This document shows, in pieces, positions 12,176-23,467 of a stretch of DNA of 36,617 bases. The notes under the pieces are model-generated. The model was given only the letters and a program-made list of their open reading frames with translations. It was not told the DNA's origin and searched no databases. The translations under genes and the position numbers were made by a program. The stretch lies in NCBI GenBank assembly GCA_023334545.1, contig JAADVB010000194.1, positions 1 through 36,617 on the forward strand. Reading direction: 5' to 3'. Numbering within the stretch: the stretch's first letter is position 1; every line of letters starts with the position of its first letter. This DNA is from Salisapilia sapeloensis (Eukaryota > Oomycota > Peronosporomycetes > Peronosporales > Salisapiliaceae).

Positions 12176-13234
12176 CCAAATGTTGTCGATGTTGTTTGGC
12201 TTGGTACTGGCGTAGGAAAGATGGGAGTAGGATACGTGGGACGAGTACTGTCTTGCTGCAGCACGCAGGCGGGTACTCTGTCGGAGGTGATAGAGGAATG
12301 CTCTGCTTTTGCAATTGTGAAACAAGAATGCGCATGTTGTATTTGATTGGTATAAAATTAAAAATAGATGGTATGATTGGTGAATAATAGGGCGATTGAA
12401 AAGATGAGCAGCTTCGATGAGTATCCGAGGCACTGGTAGCGCCCAGAAGTCGGATAAGAGACCTATGACACTAAGATTGAAAGAAATAAGCTTTGTAGCT
12501 AGGTACTATTCAATATCCTTTGATGTGTCGCTGTTGAACTTGATTAAAAGTTGTCGAGTAGACGTATATGCATTTTAATATTTTGATCTGTGTCCTTGAT
12601 GGACGATTGAAAAGTGGTGACGGTTGGAGTCGATAACTTGCCTCTTTATCTTGTGTATCTTCTGGCGCAATCTATCTTGCTTTTTAATTTCTATGAAGCC
12701 GTTCAACTTCAAGGAGATGCTCTCGTCCTTGATGGCTACACCGACATATCATCGATCGGTTACTCGCCGTAACCTCGATTGTAAAGCACTAAGTGAAATG
12801 GTATGCATCACAACCTTAGTAGCATCGATCGAGCACTTTTATAGCCCTTCTAGTCACATGAAGCAACACAACTGCGACCTTAAAGTCTCGAAGATGATAT
12901 GACCATTTCGCCAGCAACTTGGAATCCTCTTTATTCCTTTTTTAATTGACTGCCTTGGACTTGGTTGTACCCTATGCAGGAACAAAATCAACTGAACGCT
13001 CATTACAGATCATATCCCAGAAGCTAGTCTTCGCTCTTACTCTGTCTTGACATTCCATTCTATTGTATCGCAGCAGATTTGTTCATCCAAGACGTGGCTG
13101 ATCTACCACATTACAGTCTATCAAAGCAAAGCACACAATCTATTTCACAAAAATAGGAATTTATAATATTTTATTTATCTGCCATCTATCCAACCTAGCG
13201 CACAGATCACGACGTGATCTCGAGCGACATCAAT
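12176..13234. other. Intergenic region between CUL4 and the FANCA-like gene
   Basis: About 1.06 kb, AT-richer than its flanks, holding the CUL4 promoter and the 3' flank of the FANCA-like gene. On the minus strand, AT-rich sequence just after the FANCA-like stop (near 13150-13180) is a likely polyadenylation region. A plus-strand frame at 12692-12902 (starting MKPFNFKEMLSSLM) has an ATG but no family resemblance. I found no continuation of the FANCA-like reading frame here. Confidence 0.45.
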
Positions 13235-15242
13235 TTATCTGGGAATTGCAGAGGAGCCACTATCTCTTCGTCTTCTCTTCATCTCCCGCACCATGCCTTG
13301 AACCTCGGACAGGAACTGTTTATACTGTGCTGTCGATATATAATTTTCTTCTGCCAGTGCATGCACAAATGAAAGATGATCTGCTATCTCCAGAGCACTT
13401 CTACTACCAGTACAGTCGAGGACACACGGCAGGAACTCGTGTTTCCATTTCTGCGCTTGAAACATCCGAAGCTGTTGGAAAGTGGCTGACAGCTTGTTCT
13501 TTTGCTTGTACTGATTAATTTCAGACTTGACCATCTTTTGTATTTCCGACATGAAAGGCACATCATCCACTTTCTTCTCCCCAGTACTACCTTCTCCATC
13601 TGCGCATGAGCGTTTCGCACCAATGACACTCATTCGACTCGATTGAACAAGCGTCTGAACTTGTAAGAAGTGAGCTCTCGTATCCGAAGTCAAATCCGAC
13701 AGCGTCGTGTCTGTTGGGTACTTGCTCATCTGACTTTTAAGTATATTTAAATGCACCGCAATCTCTTCCATCAAGGTATTAGTATCCAATGCATCCGTAT
13801 AACTTAGCTTATGAAGATCGTGTGCTACAAGAGTGTTTCCGAGAAGATGTGCATGCCGAACGTTGGTCACGATTGAACACGTGCTTTCTGCACGAAGGCA
13901 TGGTATATCCATCTTGACACTCGATGCAGTAGACATGCCTCCAGCGATATTTGAAGAGCCGATCTTGGCTCCAAAATGGACTGCCATCCACTGCCGATAC
14001 ATACCATCATGAGACCTTGAGATGGCAGCTAAGAGGTAGACACAATGGTGGATAAGAGTAGAGCTATTGTTTGTGAAGCCGTCTGCGGCAAGGCTGTGGC
14101 ATAGTTCGAGTGTAGGCTGGACGAGGACAGGATGATGCTTGATCCATGCCTCGAGGACATGCTTGAGCGTTCCATTTTCAAAAACGCTGACTGTATGCTC
14201 ATTACTTGGTGTAGATAATAGCTTCTTGATAACCTGTATACACTTTTAGCTTCTCTTCTAATAAATGAGGAAGTAGATGGCATACCTGTAGCACTTTTGT
14301 TTGGTCGAGGCAGGAATGAAAGCAATCAAAAACTTTGTCTGCGGTTTCTGTCGGAAGAGAGGAGCAAGATGATAAAAATAAGTAAAGCTGCTCTCGAAGG
14401 AAATGATGGACAGCTATAGGATCCAGCGTACGATCTCGATCTTTGTCATCTTTTGCCAAGTCTTGCTGGAGAAAGGATAAGACTATCTGAACACTGGACG
14501 GTGAGAGTGTGGGTGGATCAAACGCGAACCATAGTTTGATCATCCGTGTAGCAGACTGACGTACTACAATGACAGAATGGCTGTCGTAGAAACTTTTGGA
14601 AGCAGCTTGATGCGACTTGTAGAATGCAAGTCGAACTACGTGACAGATCATCTGATGTGCTATCGCCCGGCCTGTTCGCTCGCTGCGTTTACTGTTAAAT
14701 GCTGGTAATAAAAGCATACACTCCTTATTGGCATATAATGCACTGATAGAATGTGCACACCAGACTAACCACTGTCTGTCTTCGTCACTCGCTCCACTTT
14801 GCTCCAACAAGTCTTCTATCCTGCAGATAGCTTGCTCATGCAAGTACCAGTATGCAATTATAATGGCCAACTGTGATTGACAACTCTTATGCTTGTTGAT
14901 TGCACTAAAGTCTGTATCTGGACGGTATGCTCCATCCTTGGCATGTCGCTTGTATAGGTCCACTGAAATTTTTGCAAGTCTAACTCTACCAAATCGTTTT
15001 TCCCGACCAAGAATCTTTTTTAAGCGCTGCAGCTTTGACCACAGCGTCATTGAATCTGCAGCTCCATCCATTGATTCCACATCATCGTCACAATTTATGC
15101 CAGCTTGAGCGTTGCTAATACTCCGTTGAAAGGTTAAAACAAGTTCATCAAGTACAGTGACAAGTTCTTGTTTCATCCTGTCATATTCAGGTCCATTTGA
15201 ATGTACGATACGATGAACATCCGCCGCCAATGTCCTCGACAT
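13235..15242 (-). CDS. FANCA-like protein, N-terminal half only
   Basis: Two exons, 15242-14286 and 14233-13235 (52-nt intron, phase 0), give 651 residues, mostly helical. From memory of human FANCA, two blocks align well. Residues about 126-150 (IIIAYWYLHEQ...RIEDLLEQ) pair with a human LLLEAVWHLHVQG...LQELLES block. Residues about 552-630 (EIQKMVKSEINQY, then KWKHEFLPCVLDC, then LSFVHALAEENYISTAQYKQF) pair with the human FLPALLTPRV...VAFIESLKRADKIPPSLY region. FANCA is a scaffold of the Fanconi anaemia core complex, which ubiquitinates FANCD2-FANCI at interstrand crosslinks in the nucleus. Human FANCA is about 1455 residues and these blocks fall in its first ~620, so the C-terminal arch is missing here. 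The chosen ATG is the first in an open frame. It could instead be a short paralogue or an unrelated helical-repeat protein. Confidence 0.58.
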
Positions 15243-17132
15243 CCTTCGCGTCGCCCACTTCCTATTCGTATCGGAATTGGTTGTCAGAAGCGTACTTCCT
15301 ATTGGCTAAAACAATTCCATGCGATCTTGAAGAGATGTGGATAATGCTCAACTATCAGATGCTCCTGCCTTCAATGACACTGTACATGTAAGCAAATGTG
15401 TTTTAGCAAAAACTTCTTGATACTAGAACTCCTATCCTCTTTTCCACTTAAGTTTAGCTCATAATGAAATGTCGTATTCGTCATCAGGATCCACTTGAGC
15501 ACCTTGGCATTATCAGACTCTTTCAAAATCTTTAGCTCTTGCAGAACTCGCAGCCTTTTTAAGTTTCGACATACACCACCTTTATTCTGAATGTACCATA
15601 ATGACCAAACCGATTTAAGCCCCTGCATATTTCCGGGAAAGGATCCGTAGCCGGAATCAAGTAGCTCGTCCGCATATCCGCACAGGACCTAAACTTATTC
15701 GCATACAATTTAAGGACTGGTAAAACACCACATTTCCATCTCGAGTTATAATAGCCCAAGCTAAATTCTATTTCATCCAACCTTCGCATTTCGTTCGTCG
15801 CGATTGTGTTTCCGACTCTTACCCATGGAGTCCACAAGCCTATACGAAAGCCTCTGGATGGTCGGCCATGAATTATTTCGGAGCATGTCACCTATACAGC
15901 GGCATTACCATATCGAGAGGATAGTGAAATGAAGCATCAGTTAACGTATCTACATGTTCATTTAATCCATGTTCACTCTTGAGCGCGTAGCACTCGCTCA
16001 TGACTTATTGACAGGAAAGATATCTGAGTACTGCCTAGTGCGGTTTGTTCAAGCAGTGAACAAATCCTAATGGAGTTTACCATCCTTGTGGCTTCTCTGT
16101 TAGCTTGAAATACTCGGGATTACCGAGAAGTATTGGTAACCAACGACGAAGCAAATTTTTGAAGCTATTTTTGTCGAGGCGAAGTGAGAAAGCAGCGTCG
16201 ACACCCATCTTCATCCAGCATATGACCACCAGCATCCACTCCACGTGCAAGCTCCATCGCACACTTTCAAACCTCTCGTTGCTCATTTTCCAATTTTCCC
16301 AGTTGATCCCAAGTCGGCAAAAAACCGAAAAAAGCACCTTACGCCAAGTTACCAGTCACAGCTAGTATGGAAATCTGAGCGCATGACACATGCAAGAACG
16401 TTCCAAAGGACAAGACGCATGGGGATGGCAATCGCACACAAAGAGCACTCATCGAAGATGGTTTACGATGTGATAACACCGCGTTCTGTTCCGCTCAGCT
16501 TCCTACAACTTTGCAGACGACTGTGATTTGTGTGCTGTAAAGAGAGTCACGCACGACATATCGCACGATCACCTCTCTACAGCAATCTTGCTGTCAAGTA
16601 CCTAGTCTACCACAACAACCAGCGACATATTGTACAGAGAGATGGTGATACGCAGCATTTTCCATTAAAATGCTGTTCGATATGTCCGAAGATGCAGGAA
16701 TCCATGCGATTGAACCAAGGTGTAACTGTATTCGATTATGGTCTTGAAGAAAAACGACCTTTGTATCCCACGTCAAGCCGCACTTGCTTACTGTCAGTAT
16801 AAATCATGCTATCCTTCCTTCCGTTAATCCAACTGTACGACGATCGGCGTCTGGAAAAATCCGAGCCATCGTCAAAGATCCGGTGGTAAATTTCCGCTTC
16901 CTGTCCTGTGATTAATATAGTAAGACACCAGTCATTTCCACCGTCATCTCCATTTACAATATTCTGGACAATGGATGCGTGTGGAGTCGTCACATGCGAA
17001 GCTACTTCGGAAGCGATAAGATGATGGCTCAAACTTTTCAAAACGTCAAGACTTGGCTGACATGCTGTCATTCGGCTTTTTGCACCACGCCCCAGACCCT
17101 CCCCTGTTCTCGTCTGCATCTTGGTCATCAAG
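15243..17132. other. Long interval without a supportable gene
   Basis: Nearly 1.9 kb between the FANCA-like start and FUSC-like copy 3. Minus-strand frames at 15559-15891 (110 codons), 16077-16337 (86 codons) and 16736-17200 (154 codons) are longer than chance would often give, but none resembles a family I know and they do not join by obvious splice sites. The interval may hold a decayed gene or transposon relic, or simply the promoters of the two flanking genes. Confidence 0.4.
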
Positions 17133-20100
17133 ATGGTTAAGTACGTGTTCCTACAAGATACAGTAGCCACTTGGGCGGATGGTATACTGATTGGACGCAA
17201 TCTGTAGGCAATCCAGTGAAAACCAAGAGCTGTCCGAGCCGCTCAATCCGGATCGAGACGTGCAAATGGAAGAAGATACGAATGGCCAGAGCAATGGCCA
17301 TGCCAATGGCCAGAGCAATCGTAACGGCGTTCGTCAGCGCAAGAACAAGCAAGATGAAACGTCGCCAGGATACACGACCAAGATGAAGGTCGGTATGGAT
17401 CGAAATGATACGCAAAAGAAAGAGCAGCAACGCAATCGCATCAAACGTACTTGTCTTTATACGTTTTCTAGGTATGAAGTATTGACATAATGATCCATAG
17501 CCACTTTCTTCAAGACACTGGAGCTAGCAGCTCGTGTTGGTGCTGCTTGTATTATCGCATCGGCAATTCAAACACGTGAAAATTCTACTCAGGAAGTCAA
17601 TGTGGTCAATGAAGAGCAAATGTGGGCCTTGTTTCCATACTGGTACTACCTCGGAGGTCTGAGCTTTTGTGCCGTCGCAGTGATTTTCGCTGCCGGTGAA
17701 AATCTTGGCGCGACGATGATGGAAGTATGCCACGCCTTCTTCGGTGTTGGTCTCGCGCTCGTCTATAACATCATCCTGTTTTCCATCGTCGACGTCGAAC
17801 TGCACGATCCCGATAATGAAGACTTCACTGGGTACTACCAGATCAACACGACTTTCACAGGTTCCAGTTACAAAATCCATCTGGGCAACTTTTATACTGT
17901 CCTGCCTTGGATCATGGTTTTCGTCGTCGTCGTCGTCGTCTTGCCAATCAACTCGAGCACGAAAAAGTTCGCGCTCGCATACGACTTGTACTTCGCTCTA
18001 ACAATCATAAATCCGTCGAATCCGTTGTATGATCCGTCGGATGATTCGTCGGCTTCGCGGGAGGAAGACCAGCTGAAAGTAGAAGATGTATCGTTCTTTC
18101 AAACGCCCAACACGCTGAGAAACCTTGCAATGTACTTTGTCGTCGGCCTACTCGGATGGGTACTATCCCTCGTCATTATGATGATTCCGTACCCTCGCTT
18201 TGCGATCTGGACGTTCAAGAAGCATATGGCAGAAGGTGCAGAAGAAATTATGGAGATTCTAAACCTCATTGTCGATGCCTATTGCTTCAAGAAGAAGAGT
18301 GCCGGGTCGATGAAGTTCTTAAAAGCCAAGTTGGAACGCAAGTTTGAGGCTGCGACTGCCCGTCATGAGCGCATGACGACGCTACTGGGCAACGTCTGGT
18401 GGGAGCAGATTTTCTTGTTGAACTACATTCTAAACTTCAATCGGTCAATGCTCCAAAGCCACCTCCATCTCCTCACGACACTTCTGGCTGACCTACGAGC
18501 TCTCAACTTTGCGTTGGAACAAGAAAGCTACGATGAACTCCACTTCCGGTACATGCAAAAGCTACGACGAGATGTGCACGTCATGCAGCTTCGTTCGGGT
18601 GACGTTTTGGACGAGATCACAGCCAACGTTCGTGCTTGTACGACGAAAATGGACATGCAGTCTGTACCGAAGCTTGATGAGCACATGAAGGACACGCTAA
18701 GACACTTTTACGACGTGAACAAGTCTATCTTGGGCGGCGGAGACGTGACGGCCAAGGATCTAGCGGACAACCAGCCGCTCTATCTCTTCTTTTTCTCCCT
18801 CCACTCGTTCTCTGCGTCGCTCACGAGCTTCCAGGACAAGCACAACAAGACGAACTACACTGTTGGCGAACGTCTTCAGAACTTTTTACGGAACTTCTTC
18901 ATGGACTTTGTCAATCCGGACTACTACGACCGTATCCACATGGTGTCGTCTTTAAAGGTAGCGATTGCTATCTGCATTGGTGTCTTTCTCGCTGTCTACG
19001 TCTTCAACTTTAGTAGCACTGCACCTGGAGCTGTGGCTTACGTCATGGGAAACCACATTGGTGGAGCCTTTAGTACGACTGTGAACCGAGTGGGTGGTGT
19101 CGTGGCTGGATGTGTCATCCCATCCATCCTCCAGTTCTTCATTGTTCAAGTGTGTGACCCTTACTACTTGAAAGTCGTCTTGATGAACGCACTGCTCTTC
19201 GTGTGGGTCACGCTCTCCATGTACGTTCGTTTCTCCAGTAGCTATTGGTGGTACGGAGGTCTCGTATCTGCCTTTGTGTCTGCTGGTATCCTACTTAAGC
19301 AAACACACGTGTGTTTAAACGATGAAAACAGTTCATCTAGTGTCGCCACGTCGTCCTACTCTTCCTTAGCCCAGAACTCGGTCGGTGTCGTCCTCTTCAT
19401 CCTCATGGAGCTCTTGGTCTTCCCGGAAAGTTCTCTCAGTCTCCTTCGGAAGAATATCAAGAAGACATTGGACAAGTTGGAATCATCATTCAATACGCTG
19501 TTCAACTTCCACATGAACACGGATGTAGAGCTAGACCAGAAGAAATTGGATGAAGTCAAGGAAATTCTTCAGAACCAACTACCAGGTCTCTTGTCGAAAC
19601 AGAAAGGATTGATGCAAGAAGCAAGTCATGAACCAGCATTGTGGAAAGCTCCGTTTTCGAAAGAGCGATATGGAAACGTCCACTCAGCGCTACAGCGTCT
19701 ATTGGATCACAATAACTTGATGTACAAGCTCATGAGATGGTACGCCAAGCGTGTGAATGACGCTAATACCGATACGGATGGCGGAGAGGACATTCGGGAG
19801 GAAAAAGGACCTCAGGACGATGCGCGAGATGAGTGGAAGGACTCGACGCACCAGTTCTTGAATGTGGTGGAAGACACGTTCGACTCGTTGGATACGGTCT
19901 TTAGTAACAAGTACCTGACGTCCGGATCGGATCAGACGGCCATGTTCTTGCAAATGAAAGAGGCGTTCCGAGAGGCAGATGTGGATGGAAGCGGAGAGAT
20001 TGATCGAGATGAAGTGGAGCACATGCTCAAGACGGTCTTCTCCCAAGCGGATGCTGCGAGCAACCAAGAGATTGAACAGCACGTGGATGAATTCATGCAG

Positions 20101-20493
20101 CTCGTGGACCAGAACAATGATGGCAAAGTGTCGTTTGATGAGTTTATGACAGCGTTGGAGAATGGACTGGAAGTGCATACGGAGTTGTATGAGAAGAATG
20201 CATCCAGTTCAAAGAACCCGTCGGATGGAGAGAAGCGAGACGGTGCAAATGAAGATCGACAGGGAGGTGGAGAACCCATGCGACACGAGCATGACGTCTT
20301 GAACGTATCGGAATTCTCCATCAACCAATCGGCCAAGTACATGCGTTCAGCTTTTGTCCATTGGCTTGTGAAAGACCATCGGTATGAAAAGGTGACGCTG
20401 GAAGAGCTCTTGCTATTCAATTGCCTCGTCGGTGGCTCCAAGGGTATTGCGGAGGAACTGACCAACTTGCAAGAAACGATCGTCTCGGACTAG
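17133..20493 (+). CDS. FUSC/aromatic-acid-exporter-like membrane protein with two EF-hands, copy 3
   Basis: Proposed exons are 17133-17140, 17208-17446 and 17501-20493 (introns 67 and 54 nt, phases 2 and 1), about 1079 residues. The first exon is only 8 nt (ATG GTT AA); its phase matches the first intron of copy 2 and the next exon aligns (QSSENQELSEPLNPD with TSSNDYEPLNSD), but the start is tentative. The body matches copies 1 and 2: membrane-rich halves, GNHIGG...VNRVGGVVAG, and EF-hand loops DVDGSGEIDRDE (about 909-920) and DQNNDGKVSFDE (about 952-963), then DVLNVSEFSINQ and the shared tail. By eye it is closer to copy 2 than to copy 1 (YNIILF aside). It is separated from the other two by the TBP-like, CUL4 and FANCA-like genes. 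Transport substrate unknown; Ca2+ sensing inferred. Confidence 0.85.
17281..17316 (+). repeat. Three 12-bp units encoding NGQS/NGHA repeats in copy 3
   Basis: AATGGCCAGAGC, AATGGCCATGCC and AATGGCCAGAGC encode NGQS-NGHA-NGQS in the polar cytosolic N-terminus. Copies 1 and 2 lack it. Confidence 0.85.
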
Positions 20494-20881
20494 AGAAATC
20501 TTTATAAATGCATAAGAGATGGTTTTGATCTTTAAACTCTGTTTCTCATGTGTTTAGTAGTGCCTTTGGAGCAAAGAGATCTTGTAGGTTGCTACGAAAG
20601 TAAAAGCTTGTTTAATGTAATATTAAGAGCAATTCGTCTCCTACGAAGTTGCTGTAGCTACAAGGATAGAAAGTACCATTCTACTTTAAAACCTATAGCA
20701 GTTTCATCCGATTCGTTCTCGTAATTAGGTCTGTGCGAAGAACACACACTTCTCGACTCGTAGAAAGGGTATTTGTTGCAATGGTCCGTCAATCTAAAGC
20801 GAACACCTGTTCCTATCTTGGCAATGTGATGAATGGAACAAAAGTATTTATTATGTACTTAGTGATATCGCTCTCTCTTCA
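20494..20881. other. Convergent 3' spacer
   Basis: About 390 bases between the stop codons of FUSC-like copy 3 (plus) and the FHA-CHAT-STAND gene (minus). It is AT-rich with possible polyadenylation signals on both strands. No gene is supported; a plus-strand frame starting at 20733 runs antisense into the CHAT gene and is a shadow. Confidence 0.5.
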
Positions 20882-23467
20882 TCAACTCCCGCCTTCATCT
20901 ACAACAATTTCATCCATTTGCATCACATTGAGTTTCCCAGCGAGGTCAGCAATACGTTTCGGAAGTCCTTTGCAAACGACCAGTACAGGATGGTTTGCTA
21001 GCAATTCGATCTTATCGTCCGAGTCGACAACTTCCTTGGCTCGACTTAACTCTTCAATCCGAATAGGTCGACTAGCTACAGCCACAAGCATCCTGGCTGC
21101 AAACTTTGGTGAGAATGGAGACAGCTGGAACACCTTTTCTCCATGACCGGTGACCGATCCATCCGTCGTGACGGATTGCCTGGCTGTTAGCAGTACCTTT
21201 AGCTCAGAAGAGTTTGTCAGCAAGTCAGACAAAAACATTCGAAAGCTATCTTTCCTTTCGTCCGACCTGAGAAAGTAATCACAGCCATCCAACAGAATGA
21301 GTCGCTTCTGATAAGGAGCCTTTTGGCTGCGTGTCATCAGATATTCTTGCACCCGTTCCTTGAGCCGTGGAAGCACCAGAGTCCTTCCAGCACTCGACGG
21401 TCGACCAACGCTTGATGTTAAAGCAATACTTTGAGCTTCCAATTCTTCACGTACAATCCGGTCGACTGCAAAGACTTTGGCATTGCCTTGAGTAGTAAAC
21501 CTCGGACCGACATAGTTAATCACCGCATGAGCGACAGCCGTCTTACCAATGCCTTCGGCGCCTGTGATAGAAGCCAGACGCATACTCTTCGACCGATTCG
21601 CGAGAATAGCTTCGCTGATCTTGTACACTTCGACCGTTCTGTTCGAAAACCCTTGGCACAGTCCAGGCAGATCGTCAAACCAGAGCTTGGGCGCTTTGGT
21701 CTTCTTGAACGATCCGAGACCTTGCGATGCCATGGCGCGCATGGTAATAGGAGGAAAGATGACTTCGGAGTGATCTCCGTCCTCTGGTAAGAGCATAAAC
21801 TTGTTGGACACTCGTATCGGGTCTTTAATGTTCGGAGAGCTCGCTACTGCTTCCTGAGCTATGTGGTAGCTACTCCCGACGGCCTTACCCGCAGCTAGTG
21901 CCAAGTAGAAGGATCGAGTGAACTCAATCGCAGCATGGTCTTCTATCTTTTCACCTTCTCTCACACCAACGACATGTGGGATGCCACAAGTAACAAAGGC
22001 TTTAGCAATGGAAGCAGAGGAACAAGCAGATACGAAAACTAGACGCAACGGTGGCTCTCCACCTACTAAGCTACCTGCTGAGAAGAGTTTCTGAAGACCG
22101 GAGTGAGGGATTGGATGCACGAGTGCTGCGCCGTCTTCAAAGTACAAATGGTGTTCATCTCCGTGACCTGAAAAGTGAAGAGCTCGACAGCCGAGCGTCA
22201 CGACCGATCGGAAGTTCTCGCTACTGGCGAACTTTGCACTGACACGAATGTGTCGCGGAACTTCAAAGAGTGCCTGTCCATCTCCTTGTTGGTTGAACGC
22301 TTCGGACCTCATCTTCCCGTACCGAGCAGCTTCTAGGAGACTCTCTTGGAGGATCGTGTACTCTCGCTTGATACCGATCTCTGGTATCGGATGGTACCGA
22401 CCATGGATATCTTTACCAACGAGTGGGACGGCGAATAAGACACCCAAAGTATATTCGAGAAACTCACGAGTAACTTGAGACGATTCGCTGTTCTCACTCG
22501 CGTGTCGGACTTCTGTCGTGATTTTATCTGCTGGCGTCACGAGGTTGCTCATCTCTGCGATGGCAGCTCCTTTGATATGAGGGTCTTCTACAATGTAGCC
22601 TAAAAGCACTCGACCGCTTGGATTGGATAGCAAAGTAATCGTGTCTCCGTGCTCCACTTGCTGTCGAGTGCGTTTGGGGACTTGCTGTCCATTAACTCGG
22701 ATACCATTCGTGCTGCAGTCGGTGACGTATAAAGCATACTTCCCGTTGGATCGAGACGGAGGTCTTTGTGGTGACATCTCCTGGTTCTCGGATAGTGGAG
22801 TAAGGTGCGCGGATTCCTCTAACAGGTAGTCGAAGACGGCATGCGTGCGACTAAGACGCACAGGATCGATCGGACTTGTATGCTTACTAAATATACGAGC
22901 AAAGACGTCTCGACCGAGTTGTACGTTTGAGTGGTGTCGATTCATATCCAAAACGTCGAGTCGGGCAGCTCGAAGAGCAGCATGCTGCTCAGCAGTCAGC
23001 GATCTTTCCACATCTGGGTGAAGCTTTACGAGCATCGTGTTGTGCATCGCTTCACTATCCTCCAGCGTTTGCGAGAACTCTTGCGTGGCTTGCTGTGAGA
23101 TCGACAGCTCGTCCAGAATGCTCTGGGAATTATGTATCTCTAGCTCGGTCACCTCGTCTTTCGTTAGACGCTCACCTATCATGCTACTACCATCGCCATC
23201 ATTGGCTCTGGACGATGGAGCCGAGTGTCGGAGTCGCTTGGAAGACTGACGAGCTATCGATTCTTCTCTTTGCCGAGCCTGCTTCGACGATGGCGACCTC
23301 ATGTACGACGAGGACGGTTCTCTCGTGGATAAATGTGCTGGAAATCCAATCACATCTTCCGTATCTGGGCTCTTAGCAGAGTAGAACGACTCGCTAGACT
23401 CTTCTGGTATCTGTATAGTACTCCCAGCACCGTTCATCTGCCTACTATCTCCGTTCCTCATCTCCAT
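20882..23467 (-). CDS. FHA-CHAT protease-STAND NTPase protein
   Basis: Single exon, 861 residues from the first in-frame ATG (23467); the frame is open to an upstream GTG at 23527, preceded by a stop, but GTG is an unlikely start here. A Ser-rich disordered N-terminus is followed by an FHA domain (about 183-290) with LGRD, LSRTH and STNGIRVNG, the residues that normally read phosphothreonine. A CHAT (caspase-like, clan CD) domain spans about 330-560: ALHFSGHGDE supplies the catalytic His (H435) and LVFVSACSSA the Cys (C482). A STAND/NB-ARC-like NTPase follows, with P-loop GAEGIGKT (636-643), Walker B RLILLDGCD (D727), LKVLLTAR as sensor-like strand and GLPK (834-837) at the place of the NB-ARC GLPL motif. 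The protein ends about 30 residues later, with no C-terminal TPR, WD or LRR sensor. Predicted role: a regulated protease switch in signalling or cell death. The domains are seen; the role is inferred. Confidence 0.85.
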   Translation of the reverse strand: MEMRNGDSRQMNGAGSTIQIPEESSESFYSAKSPDTEDVIGFPAHLSTREPSSSYMRSPSSKQARQREESIARQSSKRLRHSAPSSRANDGDGSSMIGERLTKDEVTELEIHNSQSILDELSISQQATQEFSQTLEDSEAMHNTMLVKLHPDVERSLTAEQHAALRAARLDVLDMNRHHSNVQLGRDVFARIFSKHTSPIDPVRLSRTHAVFDYLLEESAHLTPLSENQEMSPQRPPSRSNGKYALYVTDCSTNGIRVNGQQVPKRTRQQVEHGDTITLLSNPSGRVLLGYIVEDPHIKGAAIAEMSNLVTPADKITTEVRHASENSESSQVTREFLEYTLGVLFAVPLVGKDIHGRYHPIPEIGIKREYTILQESLLEAARYGKMRSEAFNQQGDGQALFEVPRHIRVSAKFASSENFRSVVTLGCRALHFSGHGDEHHLYFEDGAALVHPIPHSGLQKLFSAGSLVGGEPPLRLVFVSACSSASIAKAFVTCGIPHVVGVREGEKIEDHAAIEFTRSFYLALAAGKAVGSSYHIAQEAVASSPNIKDPIRVSNKFMLLPEDGDHSEVIFPPITMRAMASQGLGSFKKTKAPKLWFDDLPGLCQGFSNRTVEVYKISEAILANRSKSMRLASITGAEGIGKTAVAHAVINYVGPRFTTQGNAKVFAVDRIVREELEAQSIALTSSVGRPSSAGRTLVLPRLKERVQEYLMTRSQKAPYQKRLILLDGCDYFLRSDERKDSFRMFLSDLLTNSSELKVLLTARQSVTTDGSVTGHGEKVFQLSPFSPKFAARMLVAVASRPIRIEELSRAKEVVDSDDKIELLANHPVLVVCKGLPKRIADLAGKLNVMQMDEIVVDEGGS

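Noticed and set aside
12176-12433. N-terminal extension of CUL4 to an upstream in-frame Met
   Set aside because: The added residues lack cullin similarity, and the MAPPTNARG start gives the normal family length.
12692-12902. Plus-strand frame starting MKPFNFKEMLSSLM
   Set aside because: Protein-like for about 35 codons, but no recognised family and no plausible splice continuation.
16736-17200. 154-codon minus-strand frame overlapping the first exon of FUSC-like copy 3
   Set aside because: Its start is antisense to copy 3 exon 1 and intron 1, and no family is recognised; kept only as part of the unexplained interval.
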